In this document: positions 1 to 7,203 of the stretch, one piece after another
Numbering within the stretch: position 1 is the stretch's first letter
How the letters are laid out: the number at the start of each line of letters is the position of its first letter
DNA from: an uncultured Lachnospiraceae bacterium
GTDB lineage: Bacteria; Bacillota; Clostridia; Lachnospirales; Lachnospiraceae
DNA: 8,301 nt
NCBI GenBank assembly: GCA_947625995.1
Contig: CANQQN010000076.1
Location: 1 to 8,301 of the forward strand
Direction: 5' to 3'
Translations under genes and position numbers: made by a program
Notes under the pieces: model-generated
Told to the model about the DNA's origin: nothing
The model's input: only the letters and a program-made list of their open reading frames with translations
Database searches by the model: none

Positions 1-2
1 TG

Positions 3-686
3 AGTATCTGCACAGACGAGGCGCTTTCCCATCCGAAGCTGATCTTAAGCACCCATGTGGTGCCGGATATGTGGCTGCTGCAGGGCGGTACCGTTGGGGG
101 CGGCGGCACGCTCCGCTGGTTTAAGGAGCAGCTTGCCGATTCTGACGAGAGCTTTGACGACCTGACCCGATTGGCGGAAAAGGTACCTGCCGGATCCGGC
201 GGGGTCATCTATCTGCCTTATATGGCGGGCGAGCGTTCCCCTATCTGGGATCCCGACGCGAAAGCGGTGTTCTACGGCTTGTCCTTTGACAAGACAAAGG
301 GCCATATGGTCCGGGCGATCATGGAGGGCGTTGCTTATTCTCTGGAGCACAACCTGCGTACGGCGGCGCAGACCGGTATCGAAGTGGAAGAACTGATCGC
401 CATGGGCGGCGCTTCCAACAGCGTGCTCTGGACCCAGATCAAAGCGGACGTGACCGGCAAACGGATCAAGGTGCCGACCTCTGATACGGCTACTACCCTT
501 GGGGCTGCCATGCTGGCAGGCGTGGGCGTGGGTATCTATAAGGATTTTGAAGAGGCGGTGGACCGCACCATCGTGATCACAAGGACGCAGGAGCCAAACA
601 AACGCCACGCGAAGATCTATGCCCATGCTATGGAAGGCTATCTGAAGCTCTATGAGAATCTGAAGGAAATGTACCGGATCTATTAA
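3..686 (+). CDS. FGGY-family carbohydrate kinase (xylulokinase-like), C-terminal part, 5' end outside window
   Basis: This is the last 227 residues of an FGGY-family kinase, which transfers phosphate from ATP to a sugar or polyol in the cytoplasm. The frame is open from the left edge, so the N-terminal domain and start codon lie outside; a full protein of this family is about 500 residues. Visible family blocks are GGGGTLRWFKE, then IYLPYMAGERSPIWDP followed by FYGLS, the segment VRAIMEGVAYSLEHN, the ATP-side loop AMGGASNSVLWTQIKADV, and the closing TTLGAAMLAGVGVGIY. These match xylulokinase and its relatives. The substrate cannot be fixed: FGGY kinases act on xylulose, ribulose, glycerol, erythritol and other polyols, and the specificity residues are largely missing here. 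It precedes the GatD-like gene by 86 bp without an obvious terminator and probably belongs to the same operon. Family assignment is firm; the name xylulokinase is not. Confidence 0.9.
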   Translation, partial: SICTDEALSHPKLILSTHVVPDMWLLQGGTVGGGGTLRWFKEQLADSDESFDDLTRLAEKVPAGSGGVIYLPYMAGERSPIWDPDAKAVFYGLSFDKTKGHMVRAIMEGVAYSLEHNLRTAAQTGIEVEELIAMGGASNSVLWTQIKADVTGKRIKVPTSDTATTLGAAMLAGVGVGIYKDFEEAVDRTIVITRTQEPNKRHAKIYAHAMEGYLKLYENLKEMYRIY

Positions 687-772
687 AGGGAGCATATCAG
701 ACTTCCCGGCGGGGATCGGCGTACAGGATCTGAAAATATTACGGACAAAGGTCCGGTCTAAGGAAAGAGGTT

Positions 773-1834
773 ATGAACATGATGATGAAAGCTGGCGTTG
801 TACACGCACCGGAGGATATCCGGTTTGAGGATATCGAAAAGCCCGTGCCGAAGGCGGGACAGGTGCTGATCAAAGTAAAATATACGGGTATCTGCGGTTC
901 TGACGTTCCCAGAGTCAATGGGAATGCCTGTCACTATTTCCCCAACGTGCTTGGACATGAGTTTTCTGGCACCATCGAGGAGGTAGGCGAGGGCGTTACC
1001 ACCCTGAAGGTGGGCGACCGGGTCTCCGGCGTGCCCCTGATCCCCTGCCTGAAGTGCGAGGACTGCCAGAAGGGCAATTATTCCCTCTGCAAGCATTACA
1101 GCTTTATCGGTTCCAGAGAGTTCGGCAGCTTCGCGGAATATGTGGTGGTCCCGGAACTGAACGCGGTGAAATTTGACGACAATGTTTCCTTTGAGCAGGG
1201 CGCTTTCTTTGAGCCCGCCACAGTTGCCCTTCATGGGCTGGAGCGGGTCAATTACAGAGGCGGCGAGTGCGTGGCGATCCTTGGGGGCGGCACCATTGGT
1301 CTGTTTACCATGCAGTGGGCAAAGATCTTTGGCGCGAAAAAGGTCGTTGTTTTTGATATCAGCCCGGAGCGTCTGGCCCTCGCGAAGAAGCTTGGGGCGG
1401 ACGCAGGCATCAACACGCTGGATCAGGATTTCATGGAGCAGGCCATGGCGCTTACCGACGGCAAGGGCTACGGTTTTGTCTATGAGACTGCGGGAAACAC
1501 GGTTACCATGCACATGGCGTTTGAACTGGCGGCCAACAAGGCGGGCGTCTGCTTCATCGGCACCCCTACAAAGGAACTGTCCTTTATGGTCAGCGAGTGG
1601 GAAAACATCAACCGGAAGGAGTTTATGCTTACCGGTTCCTGGATGTCCTACAGCGCACCTTTCCCCGGTCACGAGTGGGAACTGGCGGCACATTATTTCA
1701 AGACTGGCGAGTTGAAGTTTGACGAATCCCTGATCTTTAAGAAAATGCCCTTAAGCCAGATTGCGGACGCCTTTGCGATGTTTAAGACGCCGGGATGTGT
1801 AAAGGGCAAGCTGCTGATCGACAGCGAACAGTAA
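773..1834 (+). CDS. Zinc-dependent polyol/polyol-phosphate dehydrogenase, galactitol-1-phosphate 5-dehydrogenase (GatD)-like
   Basis: This is a medium-chain zinc dehydrogenase of 353 residues that should oxidise a secondary alcohol of a polyol or polyol phosphate with NAD+. Catalytic zinc ligands are C41 (in GICGSD), H62-E63 (GHEF) and E147 (FFEP). The structural zinc set is C92, C95, C98 and C106. A Rossmann motif, GGGTIG (171-176), is followed by D195 at the end of the second strand, which favours NAD over NADP. The sequence resembles E. coli GatD, as I recall it, more than generic alcohol dehydrogenases: GICGSDVPR, HYFPNVLGHEFSG, FIGSREFGSFAEY and LTGSWMSYSAPFPGHEW all have close counterparts. 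If it is truly GatD, it makes tagatose 6-phosphate from galactitol 1-phosphate. Sorbitol, arabitol or xylitol (phosphate) dehydrogenase remain possible. The start is ambiguous: AGGA (761-764) is 8 nt from the ATG at 773, and GAGG (767-770) is 8 nt from the in-frame ATG at 779; ATGs at 782 and 785 follow. Confidence 0.9.
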   Translation: MNMMMKAGVVHAPEDIRFEDIEKPVPKAGQVLIKVKYTGICGSDVPRVNGNACHYFPNVLGHEFSGTIEEVGEGVTTLKVGDRVSGVPLIPCLKCEDCQKGNYSLCKHYSFIGSREFGSFAEYVVVPELNAVKFDDNVSFEQGAFFEPATVALHGLERVNYRGGECVAILGGGTIGLFTMQWAKIFGAKKVVVFDISPERLALAKKLGADAGINTLDQDFMEQAMALTDGKGYGFVYETAGNTVTMHMAFELAANKAGVCFIGTPTKELSFMVSEWENINRKEFMLTGSWMSYSAPFPGHEWELAAHYFKTGELKFDESLIFKKMPLSQIADAFAMFKTPGCVKGKLLIDSEQ

Positions 1835-1868
1835 AAAGAATCGTCAAAAATAAAAAAATATGAAAAGC

Positions 1869-1872
1869 GAGG
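1869..1872 (+). promoter_or_regulatory. Ribosome binding site that decides the aldo/keto reductase start
   Basis: GAGG lies 8 nt before the ATG at 1881. The in-frame ATG at 1860 is preceded only by an A-rich stretch with no Shine-Dalgarno match, and translating from it would place this GAGG inside the coding region. The site therefore supports 1881 as the start. Confidence 0.6.
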
Positions 1873-1880
1873 TATGTGGT

Positions 1881-2930
1881 ATGAGCGAAAATGTAATCCC
1901 CATGGATGCGGTTGATCCCGCAAAGGTTCCCCAGAGAACCCTCTACACCGGCGCGAAAATGCCGGGGCTCGGCATCGGCACCTTCGGCTCCGACCGTTTT
2001 TCAGGCGAAGATATCGCCAACGCGGTGGAGGACGCCGTGAAATCCGGCTACCGTCTGGTGGACTGCGCGTCCTGCTACGGCAACGAGGATCTGATCGGCG
2101 CTGCGCTTGCGCGTGCCATGGATGCAGGCGTTAAGAGAGAGGATCTGTTCATTACTTCAAAGGTGTGGAACGACATGCACGGACAAGGCGATGTACTTTT
2201 GTCTGTAGCAAAGACATTGAAGGATCTGCGACTGGATTATCTGGATCTTTATTTTGTGCACTGGCCGTTCCCCAATTATCATCCTCCCGGATGTGACGCA
2301 GACACCCGCAATCCGGATTCCAGACCTTACATCCATGAAGAATTCATGGCTTGCTGGAGACAGATGGAGCGTCTGGTGGATATGGGCCTGTGCAGGCACA
2401 TCGGTGTGTCAAACGTGACCATTCCCAAGCTGGAACTGATCCTGCGTGACTGCCGCATCAAGCCTGCAGTGAACGAGATGGAACTGCACCCTTGCTTCCA
2501 GCAGCCGGAGCTGTATGACTTCTGTAAGAAGAATGGTATTGAGATCATCGGATTCTGCCCTATCGGTTCTCCTACCCGCCCCGACAGGGATAAGACGGCG
2601 GATGATATCGCGGATATCGAGCTTCCTGAGATTCAGGCCATTGCCAAAGCCCATGGCGTGCATCCTGCGGTGATCTGCCTGAAGTGGGCGGTACAGAGGG
2701 GCCATTCCCCCATTCCCTTCTCTATCCATAGGAATGAGTATATGAGCAACCTGCGCTGCAGCTTCGAGGATCCCCTTACGGAGGAAGAACTGGCAGTGTT
2801 GAAGACTGTCGACAAAAACTGTCGTCTCATCAAGGGACAGGTATTTCTTTGGGAAGGCGCCGGAAGCTGGGAGGATCTGTGGGATCTGAACGGCGAGATT
2901 CCCGGATGGAACGGATATACAAAAAAATGA
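1881..2930 (+). CDS. Aldo/keto reductase (aldose/xylose reductase type) with altered cofactor-site residues
   Basis: This protein of 349 residues belongs to the aldo/keto reductase superfamily, cytoplasmic TIM-barrel enzymes that interconvert aldoses or ketones with alcohols using NAD(P)H. The catalytic tetrad is complete: D61 and Y66 in VDCASCYGNE, K94 in ITSKVWND, and H127 in LYFVHWPF. GVSN (175-178) and NEMELHP (198-204) are further family signatures. A long loop after VHWPF (about 130-155) and an extended C-terminus make it longer than the usual 310-320 residues and recall xylose and aldose reductases. In the cofactor site, the usual IPKS followed by Arg reads IPFS (278-281) followed by Glu (E286). 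This removes two NADP 2'-phosphate contacts and suggests possible NADH use (inference). It starts 46 nt after the dehydrogenase gene and overlaps the next gene by 4 nt, so it is an operon member, probably supplying or recycling a polyol. The substrate is unknown. Confidence 0.88.
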   Translation: MSENVIPMDAVDPAKVPQRTLYTGAKMPGLGIGTFGSDRFSGEDIANAVEDAVKSGYRLVDCASCYGNEDLIGAALARAMDAGVKREDLFITSKVWNDMHGQGDVLLSVAKTLKDLRLDYLDLYFVHWPFPNYHPPGCDADTRNPDSRPYIHEEFMACWRQMERLVDMGLCRHIGVSNVTIPKLELILRDCRIKPAVNEMELHPCFQQPELYDFCKKNGIEIIGFCPIGSPTRPDRDKTADDIADIELPEIQAIAKAHGVHPAVICLKWAVQRGHSPIPFSIHRNEYMSNLRCSFEDPLTEEELAVLKTVDKNCRLIKGQVFLWEGAGSWEDLWDLNGEIPGWNGYTKK

Positions 2931-3856
2931 TTACAACAGTGACATTGAATGTGGCCATCGATAAGGCTTATGTGGTAGACACGGTAGAAAAAGGCCACGT
3001 GATGCGGGTGCAGAAATGTACCAACACCGCCGGTGGCAAGGGCCTGAATGTGGCAAAGGTGGCGAAGCTCTGCGGCGAGGAGGTGCTGGCTACCGGGTTT
3101 GTAGGCGGCCACGCGGGGGCTTACGTGGAAGATATGTTAAACGAGGCCCATGTGCCGAACGCTTTCGTACACACAGCGGGAGAGACCAGAAGCTGCATCA
3201 ATATTCTGGCGGCGGACGGTTCCTCCACAGAGTTTCTGGAGCCCGGCGCGCCGGTAACGGAAGAGAATGTACAGGCATTTCTGGACAAGTTTGAAGAACT
3301 GGTAAAGATCAGCGATGTGCTCACTATCTCCGGCAGTGTGCCAAAGGGCGTAGGTACGGATATGTATGCGAGAATGATCGCACTGGCCAAGGCGCAGGGC
3401 AAGCCTATTCTGCTGGATACCAGCGGGGAACTGCTGAAAGAGGGTATCAAGGCGTGTCCCACCCTGATCAAGCCCAATGATGATGAGATCGAAGCGCTGC
3501 TTGGGGTGCCCGTTACCAATCGGGAAGAGATCCTTGCCGGGGCGAAAAAGCTTCACGCTCAGGGCATTCCCTACGTGGTGGTTTCCCTTGGCGCCGACGG
3601 CGCGGTGGTCGTCTGCGCCGAGGGTGTTTTCCACGGGAAGCCGCCGAAGATCGAGACGGTAAACACCGTAGGCTGCGGCGATTCCATGCTGGCGGCCTTT
3701 GCGGTAGGCTTTTCCAGAGGTTATTCTATCGAAGAAACGTTGAAGTACGCGGTGGCGGTATCTGCCGCCAACGCGCTGACTATGGCGACTGGCTATTTTG
3801 AGAAAGAAGATATGGAACGGCTGCTTACGCAGGCGGAGGTAACAAAAGAGGGGTAG
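2927..3856 (+). CDS. PfkB-family hexose kinase, 1-phosphofructokinase / tagatose-6-phosphate kinase type
   Basis: This 309-residue cytoplasmic kinase of the PfkB (ribokinase) family phosphorylates a hexose phosphate to a bisphosphate. It resembles FruK (fructose 1-phosphate to fructose 1,6-bisphosphate) and LacC (tagatose 6-phosphate to tagatose 1,6-bisphosphate). Features are the start ITTVTLNVAIDKAY with substrate-site D12, the Gly-rich AGGKGLNVAKV (35-45), GETRSCINI, LIKPND (180-185), and the C-terminal NTVGCGDSM (246-254) with catalytic base D252. Val replaces the usual Pro in the NPAxD motif. Length is typical of the family. The ATG at 2927 overlaps the preceding TGA as ATGA, so translation is probably coupled. 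Upstream in-frame ATGs (2849, 2906) would add residues the family does not have. Next to a GatD-like dehydrogenase, a tagatose-6-phosphate kinase role is attractive. FruK and LacC types cannot be told apart by eye, so no symbol is given. Confidence 0.9.
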   Translation: MITTVTLNVAIDKAYVVDTVEKGHVMRVQKCTNTAGGKGLNVAKVAKLCGEEVLATGFVGGHAGAYVEDMLNEAHVPNAFVHTAGETRSCINILAADGSSTEFLEPGAPVTEENVQAFLDKFEELVKISDVLTISGSVPKGVGTDMYARMIALAKAQGKPILLDTSGELLKEGIKACPTLIKPNDDEIEALLGVPVTNREEILAGAKKLHAQGIPYVVVSLGADGAVVVCAEGVFHGKPPKIETVNTVGCGDSMLAAFAVGFSRGYSIEETLKYAVAVSAANALTMATGYFEKEDMERLLTQAEVTKEG

Positions 3857-3878
3857 CGAAAGCTGCCCCTTATTTTTT
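3849..3878 (+). terminator. Rho-independent terminator of the sugar operon, overlapping the PfkB stop codon
   Basis: AGGGGTAGC (3849-3857) and GCTGCCCCT (3862-3870) form a 9-bp stem with one G-U wobble, closed by a GAAA tetraloop and followed by TATTTTTT (3871-3878). The PfkB stop codon TAG (3854-3856) lies inside the 5' arm. Read on the minus strand, the stem has a single C-A mismatch and is followed by CTCTTTTGTT. It may therefore also end transcription of the convergent MutS-like operon whose last stop is at 3929, and no other terminator is visible between the two operons. Confidence 0.88.
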
Positions 3879-3928
3879 GAGAATATACGGCAATGGATCA
3901 GGAGGCAGATGTCCGTCGCGAAAGAAAA

Positions 3929-5545
3929 TCACCCTTCCACAATCTCCTGATACAGATCCAATCCGAAGCTGGTAAGCTGGGGCGCGGAGTGGATGATCCG
4001 GTAGGTTCGTCTGCCGTCCTGCTTACGTTCTGCAGAGAAAAATGCCACGCTGTCTGCCTGCTCCCGGTACATTTTCTGGGCAAAGGAGAGTAGGTGGGTC
4101 ACCGTCAGGATCTTTACATTGTTGGCAAGGAGGGCTTTGATTACGTCGTAGGCGATGATGGAGCCCTCCTTTTCCGTGGTGGTGGCAAAGGACTCATTGA
4201 GCAGCATCAGTGTGTCGCATCCGGCAGTACCGTGGTTTTTGATCTGGTCGATCATCCGGCTCATCCGCTGCAGTTCCTCGTCCAGCCGTCCACTATTCAT
4301 CTCACTGTCCTCGCGCCGGGTAAAATGCATATACAGATGAGGGAAAATCCCGCTTGCGTAGCTATCCGCGCAGACGAACAGACCGCACTGCATCAGTACC
4401 TGCGCAACGCCGATGCTTCGCAGATAGGTAGATTTGCCGCCTTGATTGGCGCCGGTGATGATGCAGCACATGGTATGCTCCAGCTTTACGTCATTTCCTA
4501 CAGGCATACCTCTGTGCAGCAGTGCCATGGAAAGCTCTTTGAGGTTTTCAAATTGCAGGAGATCTTGTTTCGCGGCCGAGGGCCAGCAGAGGGGAAGTTT
4601 TAGGCGGCGCATATTCTGGTACAGATGATATGCGCCCAGATAAAAGGCCGTCTGAAACCGGAGATTTTCAAAAAATGACCGGCAGTCGTCCACAAAGCCT
4701 TCGCAACAGGTGACCAGATGATCTACCACACGGTATTCCACATGGATCATCTGTGACACAATGGTCTCCTCAAAGCTGAGATGATTGGAAGTAGGATCAA
4801 AGGTACTCAGCAACAGCTGCATGAAATCTTTTTTCTGTCTGAGACGTTTACGCTTTTTATTATTGGTTTCCAGTTCCTCCAGCTTAAGGTCGTTGAGCTT
4901 GAAGCCATCCATGAGCCCGCCGGTCAGCACCAGATGAATATTTCTGTCCTTTCCTGTGACATGATGGTCAGCTTCGGAATAGAAGGAAATATCGGCCAGA
5001 ATTTTCTGCAGTGCTTCTCGCAGTTTCGGAGAATAGGATTCTTCCAACCGGGAAAAAAACGAGCGAATGCCCTGAGACTGCATCGGCTCTTCAAACTTTC
5101 CGGCCAGATCTGTAAGCGTTTCCATTCGTCTGACAAACAGTTCCAGCAGAGCTACCCTTGCCATCAGGCTGGCGTCAGAGTGGTTCTTTGTATTTTTTGC
5201 ATCCAGATCCCGCCCAAGCTTTTCCCACTGTAGGACGGTTTCTTTTGCGAACTCATATAATTCTGTGATCAGTTCCGGCCGCCGGATCACATCCTGCAGG
5301 ATCTCCTGCCGGTAACGGATCTCGGCACCGTTGGTAAGAGGCGTCATCATTACCTTGCGGAGCACATCTCCCAGAAAAGGGTCCTGCCCGGCCAGTTGCC
5401 TGCGGCCGCCCTCTTGTTCGTCCTGATTGTGGGACGCGGCGGAATACAAAATATCCAGTCCCAGATCCTTAATAATGGAAGCGCTGTCAAAGTAGCCGCC
5501 GTCTTTCTTCCATTCCCTTTCTTCATATAACAGATAAACATCCAC
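3929..5545 (-). CDS. MutS-like ATPase A (second gene of pair): core/lever plus ABC-type ATPase, no mismatch-recognition domain
   Basis: This is a MutS-superfamily protein of 538 residues from the chosen start. The N-terminal 350 residues are mostly helical and correspond to the MutS core/lever and clamp, with many charged residues around 220-245. The C-terminal ATPase domain has Walker A GANQGGKST (about 365-373), a signature-like SGRLDEEL (about 418-425), a Walker B-like LMLLNES (N450, E451) and switch His H484 in TVTHLL. Mismatch-recognition domain I of MutS and the Smr domain of MutS2 are absent. Asn replaces the Walker B Asp. The GTG at 5545 is chosen because AGAAGG (5555-5560) lies 9 nt upstream and the protein then begins MDVYLLYEEREW, as I recall for relatives. 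The alternative GTG at 5587, with AGGA 9 nt upstream, adds 14 residues and starts 11 nt after the upstream stop. It is co-transcribed with the other MutS-like gene. Its function is unknown; an ATP-driven DNA- or RNA-structure-binding clamp is an inference. Confidence 0.87.
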   Translation of the reverse strand: MDVYLLYEEREWKKDGGYFDSASIIKDLGLDILYSAASHNQDEQEGGRRQLAGQDPFLGDVLRKVMMTPLTNGAEIRYRQEILQDVIRRPELITELYEFAKETVLQWEKLGRDLDAKNTKNHSDASLMARVALLELFVRRMETLTDLAGKFEEPMQSQGIRSFFSRLEESYSPKLREALQKILADISFYSEADHHVTGKDRNIHLVLTGGLMDGFKLNDLKLEELETNNKKRKRLRQKKDFMQLLLSTFDPTSNHLSFEETIVSQMIHVEYRVVDHLVTCCEGFVDDCRSFFENLRFQTAFYLGAYHLYQNMRRLKLPLCWPSAAKQDLLQFENLKELSMALLHRGMPVGNDVKLEHTMCCIITGANQGGKSTYLRSIGVAQVLMQCGLFVCADSYASGIFPHLYMHFTRREDSEMNSGRLDEELQRMSRMIDQIKNHGTAGCDTLMLLNESFATTTEKEGSIIAYDVIKALLANNVKILTVTHLLSFAQKMYREQADSVAFFSAERKQDGRRTYRIIHSAPQLTSFGLDLYQEIVEG

Positions 5546-5598
5546 GAAGCTCACCCTTCTCTTTATTTCAACGTTTATGATTTTCACCGCGGGTTTTC

Positions 5599-7143
5599 CT
5601 AACGGTGGGTTGATTCCGCCATCCGCGCCATGATCTCTTCATAGGTCAGGTGGTGTTTTTCTACAACGTCGCCGGCATAGGCTGTTTCCGGCGGCGATTG
5701 ATCCCGTATAATCCGGAAGGTCCGTTTGTGATGATCTTTTTCATCAATGTCGGCGCGCATGCTCACCACCTGTTCTCCCAGCCTGCCAAGCTCCCATAAA
5801 TGTGTGACGTAAATGCCGTGGCAGTCTCTGGCGATGAAATGTTCCAGCACTTTTTTCCCCATAATGCAGGCGTCATAGTTTGCCGCTGTAGTAAATAATT
5901 CGTTGATGATGACAAAAGCGCTTTTTGTGTCTTTCTTCATCATAGGCGCCAGACGTACAAGCTCCTCCTTTAGCTTCCCGTATCCGGTCTCTACGCTTTC
6001 TTCCACAGAAAAATGGGTCAGGATATCGGTAAAAGGAAGGACATTTGCGGACGAGGCGGGCACATCCAGTCCCAAGAGGGTAAAGTACACCAGCTGTCCC
6101 ATGCTTCTGGCAAAAGTGGTCTTGCCGCCCTGATTTGGCCCGTTGACTACAAGAAACTGTTCGCCGTCCTTGTAAATAAATTCATTGCTGACAATGGGGA
6201 TATGTGTTCTGATATTCCGGCAGGCCAGAGCAAGGTCGTACAGTCCGGACGCTTCAAATGGCTGTGTGTCGTCTATGGAGGGCACGCAAAAGACGCATCC
6301 TGCCTGCGTCATTTGATCCTCAAACCGGCAAAAAGAAAGATAAAAAGGAAGTTCTTCATGGAAACGATCCAGCGTCGGATCCAGATAGTTCTCATAATCC
6401 TTGTCAAACTGGGCCAGATCCCTGAACAGGTACTTATGTTTGCCCTGAAAAGCGTCCAGTATCTCTGCCTCAAATTCGCAGAGATTGATGTCCCCGGAAA
6501 AAGGCGCCTGAATGGTCTTGCCCTTTACAGGGAAGGTGTTTTGTAGAAAGGCCTCATAGGTCGTATCGGTCTTTAACCCTTCCACAACAGAAACACTGTC
6601 AACCTGAAATTGATTGCCGTCAATGCGAAGTACCAGTCGGGTTGTTTCAAAAAAATGTATCAGGGCGCCGGATCGTTCCTGCATTTTGGAAAAGAAGTCG
6701 CCGGAAAGATAAGACCGGAGATAAGTATGGAACGCGCTGAGTCCGGCGGAAGCAGGGCGCAGACGATCAAGCTTCACATTCAGGTCTTTCAGCCCTTGGC
6801 AATATGCAGAGACCTCCCGCAGATGCCAGAACTGACGCTGGAGCTTTGCGGGCGCTTTTTCCTTGCGTCTGCAGAAGGTACGGCTTTGCCGGATCTGCTT
6901 CAGATAATTCTCCAATGCCCGGTTCAGGCTTCTCTCCTTGACATCACGGTAGATTTCCTGCCGGTAAAGGCTGCATCCTTTATCCTCCGGCAGGTGGTTC
7001 CAGAACCGCTTGACATCCTGTTCCGGAAAACAATCCTGAACCGCTTTGTAGATCTGATCGATGTTGAGATCCACAAGAAAATCCAACTGCGTAAAGCGGT
7101 GGATCTCTTTTCCATGATCGTATAAGATACTTTGAAAGTTCAT
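5599..7143 (-). CDS. MutS-like ATPase B (first gene of pair): divergent paralogue with MutS-type ATPase domain
   Basis: This second MutS-superfamily protein has 514 residues. About 330 N-terminal residues, largely helical and rich in Arg, Lys and Glu, precede an ATPase domain. That domain has Walker A GPNQGGKTT (about 335-343), a signature-like GYGKLKEEL (about 387-395), Walker B-like FVIINEL (N414, E415) and switch His H448 in YVTHLWELG. As in its partner, Asn takes the place of the Walker B Asp, and no mismatch-recognition or Smr domain is present. Outside the ATPase motifs it shares little obvious sequence with ATPase A, so the pair looks like an old duplication or two distinct subunits. 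The ATG at 7143 is chosen because a GGGGGTG ribosome site lies 5 nt upstream and the promoter at 7204-7232 would leave a start at 7185 only a very short leader. In-frame ATGs at 7185 and 7176 are alternatives. Its role is not known. It could be a structural or mismatch-independent repair, recombination or anti-recombination factor. Confidence 0.87.
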   Translation of the reverse strand: MNFQSILYDHGKEIHRFTQLDFLVDLNIDQIYKAVQDCFPEQDVKRFWNHLPEDKGCSLYRQEIYRDVKERSLNRALENYLKQIRQSRTFCRRKEKAPAKLQRQFWHLREVSAYCQGLKDLNVKLDRLRPASAGLSAFHTYLRSYLSGDFFSKMQERSGALIHFFETTRLVLRIDGNQFQVDSVSVVEGLKTDTTYEAFLQNTFPVKGKTIQAPFSGDINLCEFEAEILDAFQGKHKYLFRDLAQFDKDYENYLDPTLDRFHEELPFYLSFCRFEDQMTQAGCVFCVPSIDDTQPFEASGLYDLALACRNIRTHIPIVSNEFIYKDGEQFLVVNGPNQGGKTTFARSMGQLVYFTLLGLDVPASSANVLPFTDILTHFSVEESVETGYGKLKEELVRLAPMMKKDTKSAFVIINELFTTAANYDACIMGKKVLEHFIARDCHGIYVTHLWELGRLGEQVVSMRADIDEKDHHKRTFRIIRDQSPPETAYAGDVVEKHHLTYEEIMARMAESTHR

Positions 7144-7148
7144 TTCTG

Positions 7149-7155
7149 CACCCCC
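7149..7155 (-). promoter_or_regulatory. Ribosome binding site of MutS-like ATPase B
   Basis: On the minus strand GGGGGTG lies 5 nt before the ATG at 7143. It pairs with the 16S anti-Shine-Dalgarno as GGAGGTG would, with a G-U wobble at one place. The two upstream in-frame ATGs (7176, 7185) have only AAGG or GGAG placed too close to the start, so this site decides the choice. Confidence 0.6.
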
Positions 7156-7203
7156 AAATGTCGTAATCGTTTTCATTCTCCGCATCGCCTTTTTGATAAT
7201 TAT

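Noticed and set aside
742..755. Small hairpin CGGAC-AAAG-GTCCG between the kinase and dehydrogenase genes
   Set aside because: A 5-bp stem with no T-run after it is too weak for a terminator, and it leaves the downstream ribosome site free. It is probably chance.
758..1693. Long open frame (311 codons) on the minus strand opposite the GatD-like gene
   Set aside because: It is a shadow of a gene whose plus-strand product has complete zinc and Rossmann motifs. Its translation shows no recognisable domain.
2849..2926. N-terminal extension of the PfkB kinase from an upstream ATG
   Set aside because: The added 26 residues lie within the end of the aldo/keto reductase gene, are highly basic, and precede the family's usual start (ITTVTLN). 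The ATGA overlap at 2927 is the natural start.
4094..4603. Open frame of 169 codons on the plus strand within MutS-like ATPase A
   Set aside because: It lies opposite the Walker A and Walker B motifs of the real gene and has no recognisable domain of its own. The same holds for plus-strand frames at 4781-5233, 6013-6546 and 6610-7125.
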